DNA of 64,000 nt from Nemophila menziesii. Lineage: Eukaryota; Streptophyta; Magnoliopsida; Boraginales; Hydrophyllaceae. Position numbers and translations under genes: made by a program. This document shows positions 21,682 through 33,783 of this stretch, piece by piece. Position 1 is the first letter of the stretch. Every line of letters starts with the position of its first letter. Below the pieces are notes generated by a model. That model searched no databases. It was not told the DNA's origin and saw only the letters and a list, made by a program, of their open reading frames with translations. The stretch is taken from contig JARWIR010000024.1 in assembly GCA_029959085.1 (NCBI GenBank), positions 13,256,296-13,320,295 of the forward strand. The letters are read 5' to 3'.

Positions 21682-24600
21682 ATGAGGAGCAAATCAAAAT
21701 CAAAGAAGAAAAGACACAGAGAAGAAGAAGATGATCAAGATTCAACTTCATCATCTTCATCATCATCATACTCTTCAGAATCAGATAACAACTCAATTGA
21801 ACGATCCTCAAAACGACAAAAAAGCAGTCATAAACGTAGCGACAATGAGAAACGTAGAAGAGAGAAAAGAAGGAGAGAGAAAGAGAAGGAGAGAGAGAAA
21901 AGACACAACAGAAGAAAAGAGAAGCGAAAACATACTAGTAAAAAATCTAAACGAAACAGCAAGAAAAGGTACTCAGATTCTGATTCTGATTCTTATTCGG
22001 GCTCTGAATCAGAAGATTCGGGCCGAGATAATCCTGAAGAGGTGGTCAAACACATACTCCAAGAATTCCCAGGCGTATCTAACGATTTAGAACAGGTATA
22101 TGTTAGAAATTCTTTCTCATTTTATGCATTAATTACTTAAAATCATTCATTTTTTAGCTTCTTCAAATGATCGATGATGGACAAGCTGTTGATATAAACG
22201 GATTATCAGAAAAGTCATTAATAAATCATCTAAGAAAGCTGTTTTTAGCCTTGAAGCTTAAAGAAAATGGAGACAAAGTATTTCTTCTTCCTCCAAAAAT
22301 GCTTCCTACTTTACCGATAATTCAACCAATCATTCGATCTCTTGAACAATCTCAAAACCCGGTCCCACATAATGATATAAACGAGGAGTTAACTGATACT
22401 ATTCCAAGTCCTATAAAAGACTATGCTCCTGCTCCTCCTCCTATTAGAAAAAGGTAACTTTATCACTGTTTCATTATATGAAGTGAATTTACGAAAATAT
22501 CCTTTGACTTTACAGACCAATTGGGCCTGAAATGCCATCTGCTGAATTACTTGCTGCAGCTGCTAAATTAACTGAAGCAGAAGCTCAACTCAGGTAAAAA
22601 CCGAAAAATGTTTTACTTATTAAACTTTTTAAAATAATAAAATATAATAAATATATTAATTAACTTGTTTAATTTTTTTTTTAATAGAGAAGCTGAAATG
22701 GAAGAAGATGGTGAATATTTTATAGGTCCTCCACCTCCAGCTGTTGTAAAGGAAGCTCAGTCCTCAAATGAAGCTGAGCGTTTTGAAGAGGTTTTTTTTT
22801 TTTTTTCAAAAAAAAAAATAATTTAAATTGTATTAAATAATTTGTATATCATAGGTTACAAGAATTATGGGAGCTGAGGTTGATATTCCGTATGATATAC
22901 TTGGTGTGAATAATAATATGTCTGATGATAATATGAAGAAAAGGTAATTTAATGTTACAGTTAAAACTTTACTTTTACTGGTCTTTAATGGTCATTTTTT
23001 GTTTTTTTGTGTTATTAGGTATTGGAAATTGTCTTTAATGGTGCATCCTGATAAGTGTTCACATCCTGAAGCTAATCAAGCATTTATTAAATTAAATAAA
23101 GCTTTTAAAGACTTGAAAGATGTGGATAAGGTTAGTTAGTATTTTTGTGTGTTTTGATATGTTTTAACTTGGAATTTATGAGTTTGTGTTTAATTTTGGG
23201 GGTTTTATAGAGAAAAGCAATGGATGAGAAAATAAAGCAGAAAGAAGAAGAAGCTAAGTTTAAGGTATAGTTTTTTAGTTAGTATTATTATTGTATATTT
23301 GATAAGTTGAAGCTGTTCATTTATTTGACTCAAAATAAATAATATTATTTGTGTAGGTGGAATTGAAAGCAATGCGTGAAGCTGCACAATGGAGGCGTTT
23401 ACAAGGTGATTTTTTTTAATAATCTTAAATAAATTTGGCCACATGTGTGTGATAACGGACTAAAATGCCCTTTAGTGGGCATATAGTGTAATTAAGTCCA
23501 AAAAAGTTTCAGAGGGTTCCCCAAACAATATATCCTGGCTCCATCCCTGAATAAAACTGATGTTGTCACAAAATAAAAAAAGGGACTAAAATGTAAAGTT
23601 TGCAAGATAAAAGGACTAAATGTGAAAATGTACAAAGATAAAAGGGACTAAAGGAGTCTTACAAGAGATTTATGCGAAAATTGCCTATATTTACCTATAT
23701 TATGTAAATATTGCACTGTAGGTCCCTATATTAATTTCTTTTTGAGTATATTGGGTTATAAGTCCCTATATTATGTCTCCCAAGTGTTTTAGAATCTTCA
23801 CTTCTCACACCCAAAAAAATTCCTGTAAATGTTGTTTCTATGCTCTTGCAAATGAAAAATCATTAACTCAACAAGATTAATTTAGGGACCTTCACTGCAA
23901 TTATCTCAATTTTTTCAAATTTTTAATGTAGAGACCTCTATAGTGCAATTAACTCAAAAGTAGTTAACATAGAGACCTATTTGGCAATCAACTCAATAAA
24001 AGATTTATATTTTTAGGTCTGAAAATAAGATTAACATAGCGATGTATAATGCATTTTTTGCATAATATAGGGACCTATTGTGTAAATTTTGCATAATATG
24101 TGATTATGATTGGGTTTTACTGACAGGTATATCAATGGAGGGTGACGATATACTCTTAGCTGAAATGAACGCTGAAGTAGGACCCAAACGAGACGAATGG
24201 ATGACAAATTTACCCCCCGAGAGAAAAGTATTATCTTCTTCAACCATTAAACTTTTTCATAACTGATATTAATTAATTTTTTTATTAATTAATCTCAGCC
24301 TGGTGGTATGCCTACACACTCAAAAACATTCAACAAAGGTACTAAAGAAGGTCGTGGTGACACTAGTGCTTGGACAGATACTCCAAATGATCGTGCACAA
24401 AAAGCTAAAATCAAGTAAGTATCTATAATTTATATAAAAATATTTTATTATTTTTAATCTTTAATAAATAATTAATTAATATTTTTATTCTTTTATAGTT
24501 ACTTAGAAGCGTACAATGAGGCAGCAGCACTTGCGTCAAAAGAAGTGGAAATACAAAAGGGACAATCAGAGGCGAAATTAGTGGATGAATATAATAAAGT

Positions 24601-24853
24601 GAAAAGATCAAAAACATTAGTTGAACAACATAAAGAGTCAACGAAGAATCGTATAAAGAAGAATAAATTAAAGAAAAAAAATGAAAATGAAAATGAAGGT
24701 GATGAGTGGGAAGGGAATCATCCATGGAAGCCTTGGGATAGGGAAAAGGATTTGACAGCTGGAAGACAAAATGTTAAATTTGATTCTAAAAGTATGACTC
24801 AAGGTCTTACTTCTAGGTTTTCTTCTGGTTCCTACCAGAGAAACTTTCTTTAA
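21682..24853 (+). CDS. J-domain protein with GPALPP-like motifs and DUF3752-like C-terminus, 11 exons
   Basis: Exons are 21682-22095, 22158-22453, 22516-22593, 22688-22790, 22855-22943, 23019-23130, 23211-23264, 23357-23405, 24127-24227, 24299-24414 and 24499-24853. All introns are GT-AG, the phases agree, and the product is 588 residues. Residues 1-120 are an RS/K/E-rich region like those of nuclear speckle or splicing-linked proteins. GPALPP-like motifs follow (IGPEMP near 239, IGPPPP near 275). Then comes a J-domain (about 307-372, YDILGV, with HPD at 336-338 that would stimulate an Hsp70). From about residue 399 is a charged segment with EWMTNLPPER, HSKTFNKG, DTPNDRA, HPWKPWDREKDL and a final SSGYQ-like tail, the DUF3752/GPALPP1 signature. 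The nuclear, spliceosome-related role is inferred from composition. The gene looks intact. Intron 8 (721 bp) is the longest and carries repeat fragments. Confidence 0.92.
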
Positions 24854-25771
24854 GAGGAGGATTAAACAAATTTTTATCAATGAAACTATGAATATGTGTA
24901 CTAGTTATTACTTAAGTTTGAATAATATATTTGTTTCTTAAGTATAATACTATTAATTTACAATTTCACAAATATTACAAGCTTATTTTATTCATGAGTT
25001 TTTATTAAAGTTTGGGCTTATTTGTGTTTAAAATAAACGAATGAGTTTTACCTGAGTTTGAACAGCTTGATTCTCTACACTAATATTGTTTTAACCGAGG
25101 TCGTCTTATTGGTTTTTTCATTTACTTCCAAATTTTCCGATTTCTTTGGAACGAAAAAATTTGGAACTGTTAATTTTTTACTTGATTTAAGTTTTGATTT
25201 CTTTTCGACTTTTTCAAATATTTTTTTTGATTACTAATAATTATATTTAATATTTAGAGATAATAGCAAATAAAGACCTAAACCAAACATATCCTATCTT
25301 AACAAACTCAACTAAATACTATATCTTTAAAACGGTCAAATAAATTGTTAACAAATTGATTATACTTTTTTTACTCTTAAATAATATCTTACATATCTGC
25401 TTAATATAAGGGATTAATTATGCTAATTATATCTTTTTCTTATCATAGCAACAATTATGGATATCAATATCATATTATTAGTTATTTTCAAATACACGTT
25501 TTTATTTTTTAAATAACGACATATTTGTTCATCCCTATTATGCTACGAAGCAAATCTCTGTAGGCAAAGGTATTTTATTTTTTTGATATGCCATTGAAAT
25601 ACGCTGTATAAAATAAGTAATACTAGACATTACATTTTTTGATGGGTCGTGCTATAAGTTCTATGTTTTTTGCGGGTAGAGTTGCTGAATGTGTTTTGTT
25701 CCTTATTAGATATTAACAATTCTGCTTTACGTATTGTATCTGAATTTTTCCGTGCTCTAAACATGTGGGAG
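24854..25771. other. 3' UTR and spacer after the J-domain gene
   Basis: The 3' UTR of the gene should occupy the first few hundred bases (AT-rich, with AATAAT/AATATA-type signals). Nothing else is recognised. Confidence 0.35.
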
Positions 25772-26270
25772 CATGAATATATTTTATTGGACAGTCTTGT
25801 CCTCTTTCCCAGGGCAATGTAGCAGTTCTATAAGTTATTTGTTTTTGTAGCATGAATATATTTTATTGGGCTGTCTTGTACTTTTGCATAGGGCTGTGTA
25901 GCTGTTCTGCAAGTTATTTGTTTTTTTAGTAGGAATATATATTTTATTTGGCTGTCTTGTACACTTGCCTAGTGTAGTGTATCAGGTATGCAAGTTATTT
26001 GTTTTTTTTAGCATGAATATATGTATAATTGAGATTTCCTTAGTTTTGTCCAGGGTATTACAATAGAATTTTGCAAATTATTCATATTCCCCTGAATATA
26101 TGTTCAATGGGCTGTCACTTAGCTTTGTCCAGGGCAGTACAATTTTACAAGTTATGTGTTTTTTAGCATGAATATATTATTTTTCTAATTTTTGTTCAGG
26201 ACATTGCAAAACAGTTTCGCAAATTATACTTTCTTGTCCCTGGATATATGTTTTAGTGTGTTATGCCTTA
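25772..26270. repeat. Degenerate tandem repeat, about 80-bp unit, six copies
   Basis: Copies begin with GCATGAATATATTTTATTGG or a variant (near 25772, 25851, 25929, 26010, 26090 and 26165). They continue through GCTGTCTTGTAC, a GGGCAGTGTAG-like part and a GCAAGTTATTTG-like end. The copies are diverged and no frame is conserved. Confidence 0.75.
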
Positions 26271-27220
26271 GTTTGAACTCATTTTTTTTTTACATATTTT
26301 AGCATGGGTTCAAATTCGAGGTGTGTTTCTGTTACCGAAACGAGAAAGCTCTCAAGCTCTTACGGTGCTTTGATTCATTGGCAAGTGTGGTAAAGTATGT
26401 GGCTGAAACTTGGACATACATTGACCTTAAGCGCGTTCATTTTTTCTTTATAATCGTGTTTAATGGATCGACGTCACGTTGTAAACGTTTACCCTTTGGA
26501 TGTATTTTGTTTTGTATTTGAGTACTCTAGTCCTATTTTGTTGTATAATCTGAAAACTTTGTTCGAAGTTCTAAACTTAATCTGAATAAAATTTACATGT
26601 ATGACAGTTGGTTCAAATTTTACTTTGTGTTCTTTATTAACACATATATCCAGATTTAGCTCATTCACACCATATTTTTATTTTTATACATATACAACTC
26701 GTTTTTGTTCGTGATTTACCTGTACCATCCCAGGTCTAACATCTTGACATTTCGTTCCCTAAAAATATGGTCGAAATGAATATATGGTTTTTGCATGTAC
26801 CAATGAATATAGAAGTTGTACGCCTTCCTCACAAAATTTGGTAATCTTTGATAACGTTTTAGACTTCCACATCTTGCCCCCACGCAATAATCAATATATA
26901 CTCCCTTCGCGTAACAACCCAGTCATTTTCAGCTGAAAATAAACTTGGAAATCGACTCTTTGTGAATATTTATGTTTTCAAAACGCAGCACAGTTACAAT
27001 TATGTGGTAGCCCACCAAAACAAGGATAGTTGAAATACTGACATAGTTTTCAAGTTATTCACATATTAATATCATTGATGGCCTAACTTAATGTCGCCGA
27101 TAGCCTAGTTACAGTAGCCCACCAAAATCACACTATGAGCTCAGCATAGTTAACATAAACATCTCTCGCCACTTACACGAGAACACCTCACTATACAGTA
27201 ACCACCCATAAACTATGCAC
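26271..27220. other. Spacer, one unassigned coding-like stretch
   Basis: The segment 26300-26520 is less AT-rich and starts with ATGGGTTCAAATTCGAGG, but no frame is long or recognisable. The rest is AT-rich. Confidence 0.3.
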
Positions 27221-27420
27221 ACAGAATACATCCAACATCAATTCGATCCATACATTAATAAATTATCATAAAAAAACTATTTCAAATGTCATTACAAGCT
27301 AAATTCATTACAAAACCTACACAAAATACATCCAACATCAATTTGATCCATAAATTAATAAAGTATCACAAAAAACTATTCCAAATGTCATTACAAGCTA
27401 AAGTCATTACGGAACCCACA
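27221..27420. repeat. Two-copy tandem duplication, 100-bp unit
   Basis: AATACATCCAACATCAATT and the following about 80 bases occur at 27225 and again at 27325, with a handful of substitutions. It lies just past the 3' end of the putative minus-strand gene. Confidence 0.85.
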
Positions 27421-27528
27421 GTAAAAATCATTACAAAACCATCACTAATTAGAGTTTAACTAACAAAATAGGCGATATCATAAACAAAAACATCGAGTCA
27501 GCAACTGTATCAACCAAAACTAAATCTA

Positions 27529-28905
27529 TTAACTCAATTTAACTCCACCACCACCCCGTCTTGAATGGGATGCACATCTACTGGCGTTGTGAATGCTCGG
27601 ATGCGTTGAATTTTCCGTGGACCACAACTTAGAGAACCGTATCTAAATACAAAGGAGACATAGAAACTTATTGAGGTCTTAGCATATGCATAAGTAAAAC
27701 TTAATTGTACAAACATTTTTCATTTAACCGGTAAATCTCGTTCAACGTGTGGCACAACAGGTTCCTGACAAGCAAAAACACGGCTAGCTGCTGACCGGGT
27801 TATATGACCTCTCACATTTGTAGTTCTTACATGCGTTTCAGATACAACCGGCGAAGTCATGTTAGGCGCGCCACCTACCCCAGTTACATCGTCAATACCG
27901 TTTGGCCTATTAGCAAGCATATCGGGTGTCAACTGTGATTGGACATATTGCAACTCTATCTCGTTAAGCGTCAAATCAAACGGTTTCACCTGGAGAAACA
28001 CAAAACGTATCATTATATTGGGGAAAGTTTTGCAATATACGCATATTGAACACTACATATATTACATTTGAAAATTGTATCTTCTTGAATAACTTTGGCA
28101 AAACTGTAGATTTTATACGCAGATTCCATTTGAGTATGCAGGATATACGCCCAGATACAGTGTTGGTGAATAGTCCACGTGCTCGAGGAACCAACCATGT
28201 AGACAAAAAGATGGTTAATACAACGAAAACAAACATTAATAATTGAATTCAGATGGTACCACAAAAACCCCGCAATAGCCTGGTAGTGCTGTCCTTGCTT
28301 TTTTTTTACCCGCTAACAAGTACAATGTTCAAACTAGTACGAACACCGCTAACGGTACCTTAGCCGCCGTCTCCACGGTCGGAGGAAAACTCGTGTCTGC
28401 ACAAACACACACATCAAACCAGTAATTAAAACTGAACAAATCCCATAGCCCATCAAATAAACTTGGATACACCGGCTAATTAATTCATACCTTTAACTTT
28501 CGAAGGAAGAATTCCTTCCACTGGTACTAAATTTGTTTCGACCAAATTTGAGACAATAGATTTTTTGCGACTTTCTTGGACGGAGTTAACACTTTTTTGA
28601 ACCTTCCTCTTCGATTTCGGCGGAGCATTTATCTTTGTAAATTGACAACATCTGTACCCAATCTTAGAACGACAGCCCATTAACGATCAACCAATCACTG
28701 ATAGTCTAGGGTATCGATATGTACCTTTTAGTTCCGTTGTAGGAGCGTCGCCGTAATGAATTAGTCGGCTACGGGTTACTCGAATATCTGGGCTATTCGC
28801 TGCATTTTTCGTAACCACCATCACCATTCTTTCCTTCTTTCTTACTTGCTTCTTAATTTTTTTCGGAGAGACGATATTGGGCTGCAATGTTGAACGTCGT
28901 TTCAT
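27529..28905 (-). CDS. Putative multi-exon gene of unknown function
   Basis: Three consecutive minus-strand exons fit by phase: 28662-28491 (phase 0 to 1), 28396-28359 (phase 1 to 0) and 27989 onward, each with GT-AG sites. An upstream exon starts at ATG 28905 with a very basic stretch (KKIKKQVRKKER) and a VTRSR motif. Its donor is unresolved: a phase-0 GTAAGA or GTAACC would fit the next exon, while the GTACAT donor at 28724 would not. The 27989 exon (KPFDLTLNEIELQYVQSQLT) either ends at TGA at 27720 or splices at 27728 into a last exon near 27640-27529. The product is about 200 residues, basic at the N-terminus, possibly nuclear. I do not recognise a family. Confidence 0.5.
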
Positions 28906-29931
28906 TTGCTTCGGACTTTCAATATGAAAGAGAATGAAAATCCTATGTGCACAATTAATGTTTTTGATTCAATGGTATTGACTATGGAGAGACGTTTTTC
29001 TTCCAGTTAAATGGTAACTTATACGCGCGTGTTTACTAACAAGGGTATATCAGTCCCATTAAACCCAAATTATTTAATACTCTTAGTGGCTAAAACAATG
29101 GCTGTGGACCTTTTGAATTATTGACCCTAATATTTATATATACTAGGAATTTTGTTGATATTATATATATATATATATATATATTTAATATAAAATAATA
29201 TAACTTACTTCATAAAATCTTAGCTCAAATAAAAAATATTTATTTCATTCTTTTTCAAACACATTTTCCAATACTTTGCACACACCATTATAATCATATG
29301 ATTAAAGGTCAACCATTGCATCTCTAAAGGTTCACGATCATATCACTAGATAAAGGTTTAATCTGTAACGGTAATAATTTGTTACATATTAGAAGTTATC
29401 TGACTGTAAATTCATGAAAGTCTCGTCAAAACTTGGAACTATATTTTTACATGTTGAATATGTTTTTTCTCACTTGAATGTTTGTATCTGATTCTTTTTT
29501 AACTTTAGAAATAATTGAATGTTACATTTTATATATGGATAACTTGATAAGTATTGTTCTTTTAGTTTTATGATTTTATTTGTATTATATAGTTATACGT
29601 ATATTGTTTATGTACTATTTACAATAATAAATTACCGAAAAAATCTAAAAACAAAAAAAGAAAATTAACGATATTCAGTAAATTTTCGGGTGTTTAGAAA
29701 TAAAAACTACACTTTGAATTTTGATTTTTCTAGATCGAGAAAGATAAAAATTCCCAAACAACCATTTTTTTGATTCAATCTGACAAATTCCTACTCCTAG
29801 GGAGGATATTTGTAGGGTGGTTTAGATGTAAGATTTACATTGGAAAAAATACTCGAACAATGGCCTGTATCACGTTCTTTGCACGAGTTGGAAAGTGGAA
29901 AATATAATTGTTAGATAACTCGATTATATTA
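28906..29931. other. Spacer
   Basis: AT-rich, with a TA tract near 29162-29186. Its right end, ATGAC, is the target site of the solo LTR. The first part may hold the promoter of the putative minus-strand gene. Confidence 0.4.
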
Positions 29932-29936
29932 ATGAC

Positions 29937-31712
29937 TGGTGGGTCCTTGTGTGTTATAAAATTAATGCGAAAATAAAAGGAACCACAATACCGCAAGTGT
30001 ACGGTTGTCCAAGTAATACTCCAACAAGTCGGATTCGTTCTCAGGGATTGGACTGGTATAACCCAAGTGTTCAACAGATAAATAGTAATAATTGCAAATA
30101 AAGAAACTAAAAGATAAAATATATTTGTTTGGTTTTTTATATTAATCCTAAGAATGCAAGAAAATAAATTACTGAAAATAAATACTAAAGGACTAAGACG
30201 CAGATATGAGCTATACTTGAGTCTCGCTAGGGAATCACCTAAACTTACCTAATTAATGCTTTCTTTAAGGGCAGAATTGATATTTCTATATTAGTCGGGA
30301 ATCTATAATCTCCTAGCCCCCGTCAGGGTGGACCTAGGAGCTATTCTTAAGTGTTACAAACCCCGTCAGGGCGATTATAATCCACTTTCGAATGAATACT
30401 ATTTTACCCAATTGGCTATAAGGTTAACTAAGTCCGTCAGGATCAATAATTTCTACCTTGCGTTTATTATCTAGTTCAGTAATTAAACCCCCCGTCAAGG
30501 CGATCACTTCCCCACCAAAGTGAATAACTTAATTACTATGACCTGTCTCCGATTAGCTAATTCATTGATAGTAAAATTAAAATAAAATAAGAAACAATAT
30601 GAAATACCTAATTCAAATTAAACTAGAAACTAATCCCAAATTGAAATACATGAATTAAATAAATTAGGGTTCATCCCACTACGATTCTCAAGTAATTAAG
30701 GTTTAGCTCATATTGAAAGTAAAAACAATAAATAAATTAAATAATATACATGTTCCTAATAACAGAAATAAAATAAGAACCTAGATAGAGGAATTGGCTT
30801 GAACTGTTGTTGGAGGAAAAAGATTCTCCAGCTTCCGCTCTTGCTTCCGCCTCTTGACGCTCTCTCTAAGGATGTTAAGAATTGAATGAATTGTGAGAGG
30901 TACTGAATTATGAGGTCTAAGAGGTGTATTTATAGGTGTTGGAGGACCCTAGGTCGAATTTCTTGGAGTGGAAGACAAGTCAAGGACTCTTAAATTCGTA
31001 GCTCTAAATTCTAGGAAAGGTAAGATTTTTCTGTTGATTTGATTTGGTCATATCTTTTTCAATACTTATCCGTTTGAGAAGTTCCAATATATGAAACTTC
31101 TTGTCTTGGAAAGAGCTTTCTATTGGTATAGACCACTCGTCCAGAATCCTAGCCAATCTTTAATTATGATTTAATCTTTAAAACGTGGCTGAATTTCAGA
31201 TTTCAAAAGGCAGCTTTATCTTTTCCTTCTTTGAATAAATCTTTCCTAAATCTTCTTATTTCCATGTAAATCTTCTTTCCTTTCATCTTTATCTTGACTT
31301 GGTCTCTAAGTAATTACCATTTATCTCTTTAAAGCTTCACATTAAATAAATAATTAAACCGCATATGCTTTAAAAAGAATAATCAATAAATCAAGAAATC
31401 GAAATAGGAAAGTGTACTCTAAAAATAGAAACTCGACTAGAAATCATTTCCTAACACTCTAAAATACACTAAAACTTTATTCTCACTTTCTCTCCTTGGA
31501 TTGGTCTTTCATGAGATTTCAAGAACCAATTAACTTTGCATTAAAAATAGTCAAATTTACGCACAAAAGCTCAGATTCTGCAAATAGTTAATTTCCAAGG
31601 GGAGGAAGTGCAATATGATCAATTAAGCCTAAAAGTCTATCAAATAACTCATTTATTCACCTAAAAGGATGTCTCCAATGGGCTAAGAATTAGAACAAAT
31701 AGGGAGACATCA
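29937..31712 (-). mobile_element. Solo LTR of the long-LTR family (copy 2)
   Basis: A 1776-bp LTR from TGGTGGGTCC to GGGAGACATCA, with a perfect 5-bp target duplication ATGAC (29932-29936 and 31713-31717). Family landmarks are CGCAAGTGTACGG, CGGATTCGTTCTCAGGGATT and several CCCGTCAGGG phrases. On the sense (minus) strand it runs TGATGTCTCC to CCACCA, with a CTATAAATACACC TATA box near 30928-30940. No internal sequence is attached. Confidence 0.88.
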
Positions 31713-31717
31713 ATGAC

Positions 31718-32895
31718 CATATTCAAAGGACCATGCCTAGTAACTGAAGATCCCGATTCCTAACCTTGCTACTCAAAGAAAAGCCTAGATATTTAGTTTT
31801 CCCATTGGAAATACCTCAAAATTATTCTCAATCTCATGTAGCTTACTTTTTGTCTTTCTATCTTTTCTTTTTATAGCTGAACCAATCAAAACCATGGATA
31901 TTATTAATATCATTGATAGAGATATATTGAGTTGATATACTCTATTATTGGCACACAACCCATTTTTAGGTTATTTCATTGTGACAAATACTTAGGTGAT
32001 TAGGCACCATCACGTGTTCTATGCAAATTCACATTTCATGCATCACTCTATTAAAACATTTGTGAAAACTTAGCTCTCATTTCTTAAAATCAAACTTGTA
32101 GTATTAATTGTTATATTTTACTCATTAGGAGAAACCATTCACTATTTTCGTACTTAAACTTTCACACATTCTAGATAGATTAACTCTTTCTCTAGATTAG
32201 AAGTGAAAATTCAAGATAAGAGTAGAATGGAATGAGCTCGGGTTTGAGTTCGATAAAAATGCTTCCTAACATAAGTGGTTTACTTGTATATGTGATTACA
32301 CAAGGAGATTGTTTTGATTCATTACCGCTAAAAGTCTCATCATCAGGTTGTGACTTAATGATAAAATTATCATTATCGGGTTGTGTCATAACCGTTAAAA
32401 GTCCCAAGCTCGTAGGTTGTGGTTTAGCCTGAAAAAACCTCTTTGTAACTGTGACCCTAGGTAGTGGATTTAGGGAAACCGAACTACTATTAGTTCTCGC
32501 GCATTCGTTACTTAACGTTTGCTTTACTTTCTTTTACTTAATTATATATCAAGCCTTGTTTATTTACCCTAAGTATTTTATAGAAAGATATAGATAACCC
32601 TTTCTCATACTTATAGGCTTTAGGTTTCTATCCAAGTTAGAGTAACATAACCAGTAGATAACTTTTATCCTTATCTTGCTTGAATAGATGCTACTTAATT
32701 TTACTTTCTTAGTTTGATCATCCTTTAGCTACCTTCTCAACTCTCTAAGCACTTAGATTCTGCATTTCCAACTCTTAAGAACATACTTAGAATCTTATCT
32801 TAGCGCTTGGCTTATAGGTTTTATTGACTTTAGCTTTGGGGTAATTATTTTTAATTAGGTTAGGTTTTCCATTCACTCCCTCTAGGACTTACAAG
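31718..32895. other. Unassigned sequence, possibly a decayed 5' LTR or leader
   Basis: No gene. It lies immediately before a primer-binding-like site and gag remnant, so part of it may be the LTR of that element. I found no matching second copy in the window. Confidence 0.3.
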
Positions 32896-32908
32896 TGGTA
32901 TTAGAGTC
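32896..32908 (+). other. Decayed retrotransposon primer-binding site
   Basis: TGGTATTAGAGTC resembles the TGGTATCAGAGC primer-binding site complementary to initiator methionine tRNA, about 55 bases before the gag-like remnant. Confidence 0.55.
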
Positions 32909-32963
32909 TAACTCTATGTGAATAGCTTAACTTTAGTGGAGTTATCGACCTTTTAATCTTACC

Positions 32964-33440
32964 ATGCCAAATGCTAGTGATTTTCCTCCACCGTTTATAG
33001 GTGAATATTATTTATCTTGGAGAAATATAATGGAGGAATACATAAACGCTGAAGATACTAATTTTGGAGAATCATTGTTGAAGGATCTTTTGTAACATAC
33101 AAAGTCGTCCTAAATGAAGATGGAGCCGTAACAACAACCCAAGAAGTCAAACATCACTCGGAACACACTGAAGATACAATGCTTAAACTTACACAAGATT
33201 CTAAAGTCATGTACATTTTTGATGTGTGGGTTATCCAAAGAAGAATATAAAAAGTGGACATGTGTGATTCAACTCGTGAAATTTTGGGATGCCTGGAATA
33301 CCTCTATGTGACTTTCACCACCAACGATTTGAAATAAAAAATGGTGATCTCACTCTTAATCGGTTAATGGTGAGTATTAACATAAAAGATATATCAAACT
33401 CTCAAATTCTCCGTCAAAGTTTGAAGAAAGGCTAAAGCCT
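32964..33440 (+). pseudogene. Decayed gag remnant of an LTR retrotransposon
   Basis: The text starts with an ATG and a Gag-like N-terminus (PPPFIGEYYLSWRNIMEEYI). In shifted frames it then shows LSKEEYKK and FWD-type words of the plant retrotransposon Gag (DUF4219/UBN2 style). Several stops and frame changes interrupt it. No protease, integrase or polymerase follows before the next solo LTR. Confidence 0.6.
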
Positions 33441-33783
33441 CTTGAGGTACATTTATGTGTTTTTGATATATGGTTATTTGTTTATTTGTTGCTTATTGTG
33501 TGTGTGTCTTTACTTCTTTAAAGATAGTTTTTAGGTTTAATAATTTTTTCCCAAACATATGGGGTAGTAAGGTTAAACCTTTATAACTTCTAAGATCTTT
33601 TTGCAAATTCTCTTTTTTCTAGTTTTCTCTAAACTAGACCCCGTTTTTTAAACAAACATCATGCATTTTATTCTCTATCTACATTGACCAACCCTTTCTC
33701 TTTAGTCTCTTTTCCAAATACTATTTAACCCTAACAATGATTTTCTCCTCTTCACTCACTTTTTTCATCTTATAAAAATAAAG

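Noticed and set aside
21731..22090. 119-residue plus-strand frame overlapping exon 1 of the J-domain gene
   Set aside because: Shifted frame of a repetitive RS/K-rich coding exon.
23520..23560. hAT-type end (CCTGGCTCCATCCCTG) inside intron 8 of the J-domain gene
   Set aside because: No matching opposite end or 8-bp duplication within the intron; left as a probable fragment.
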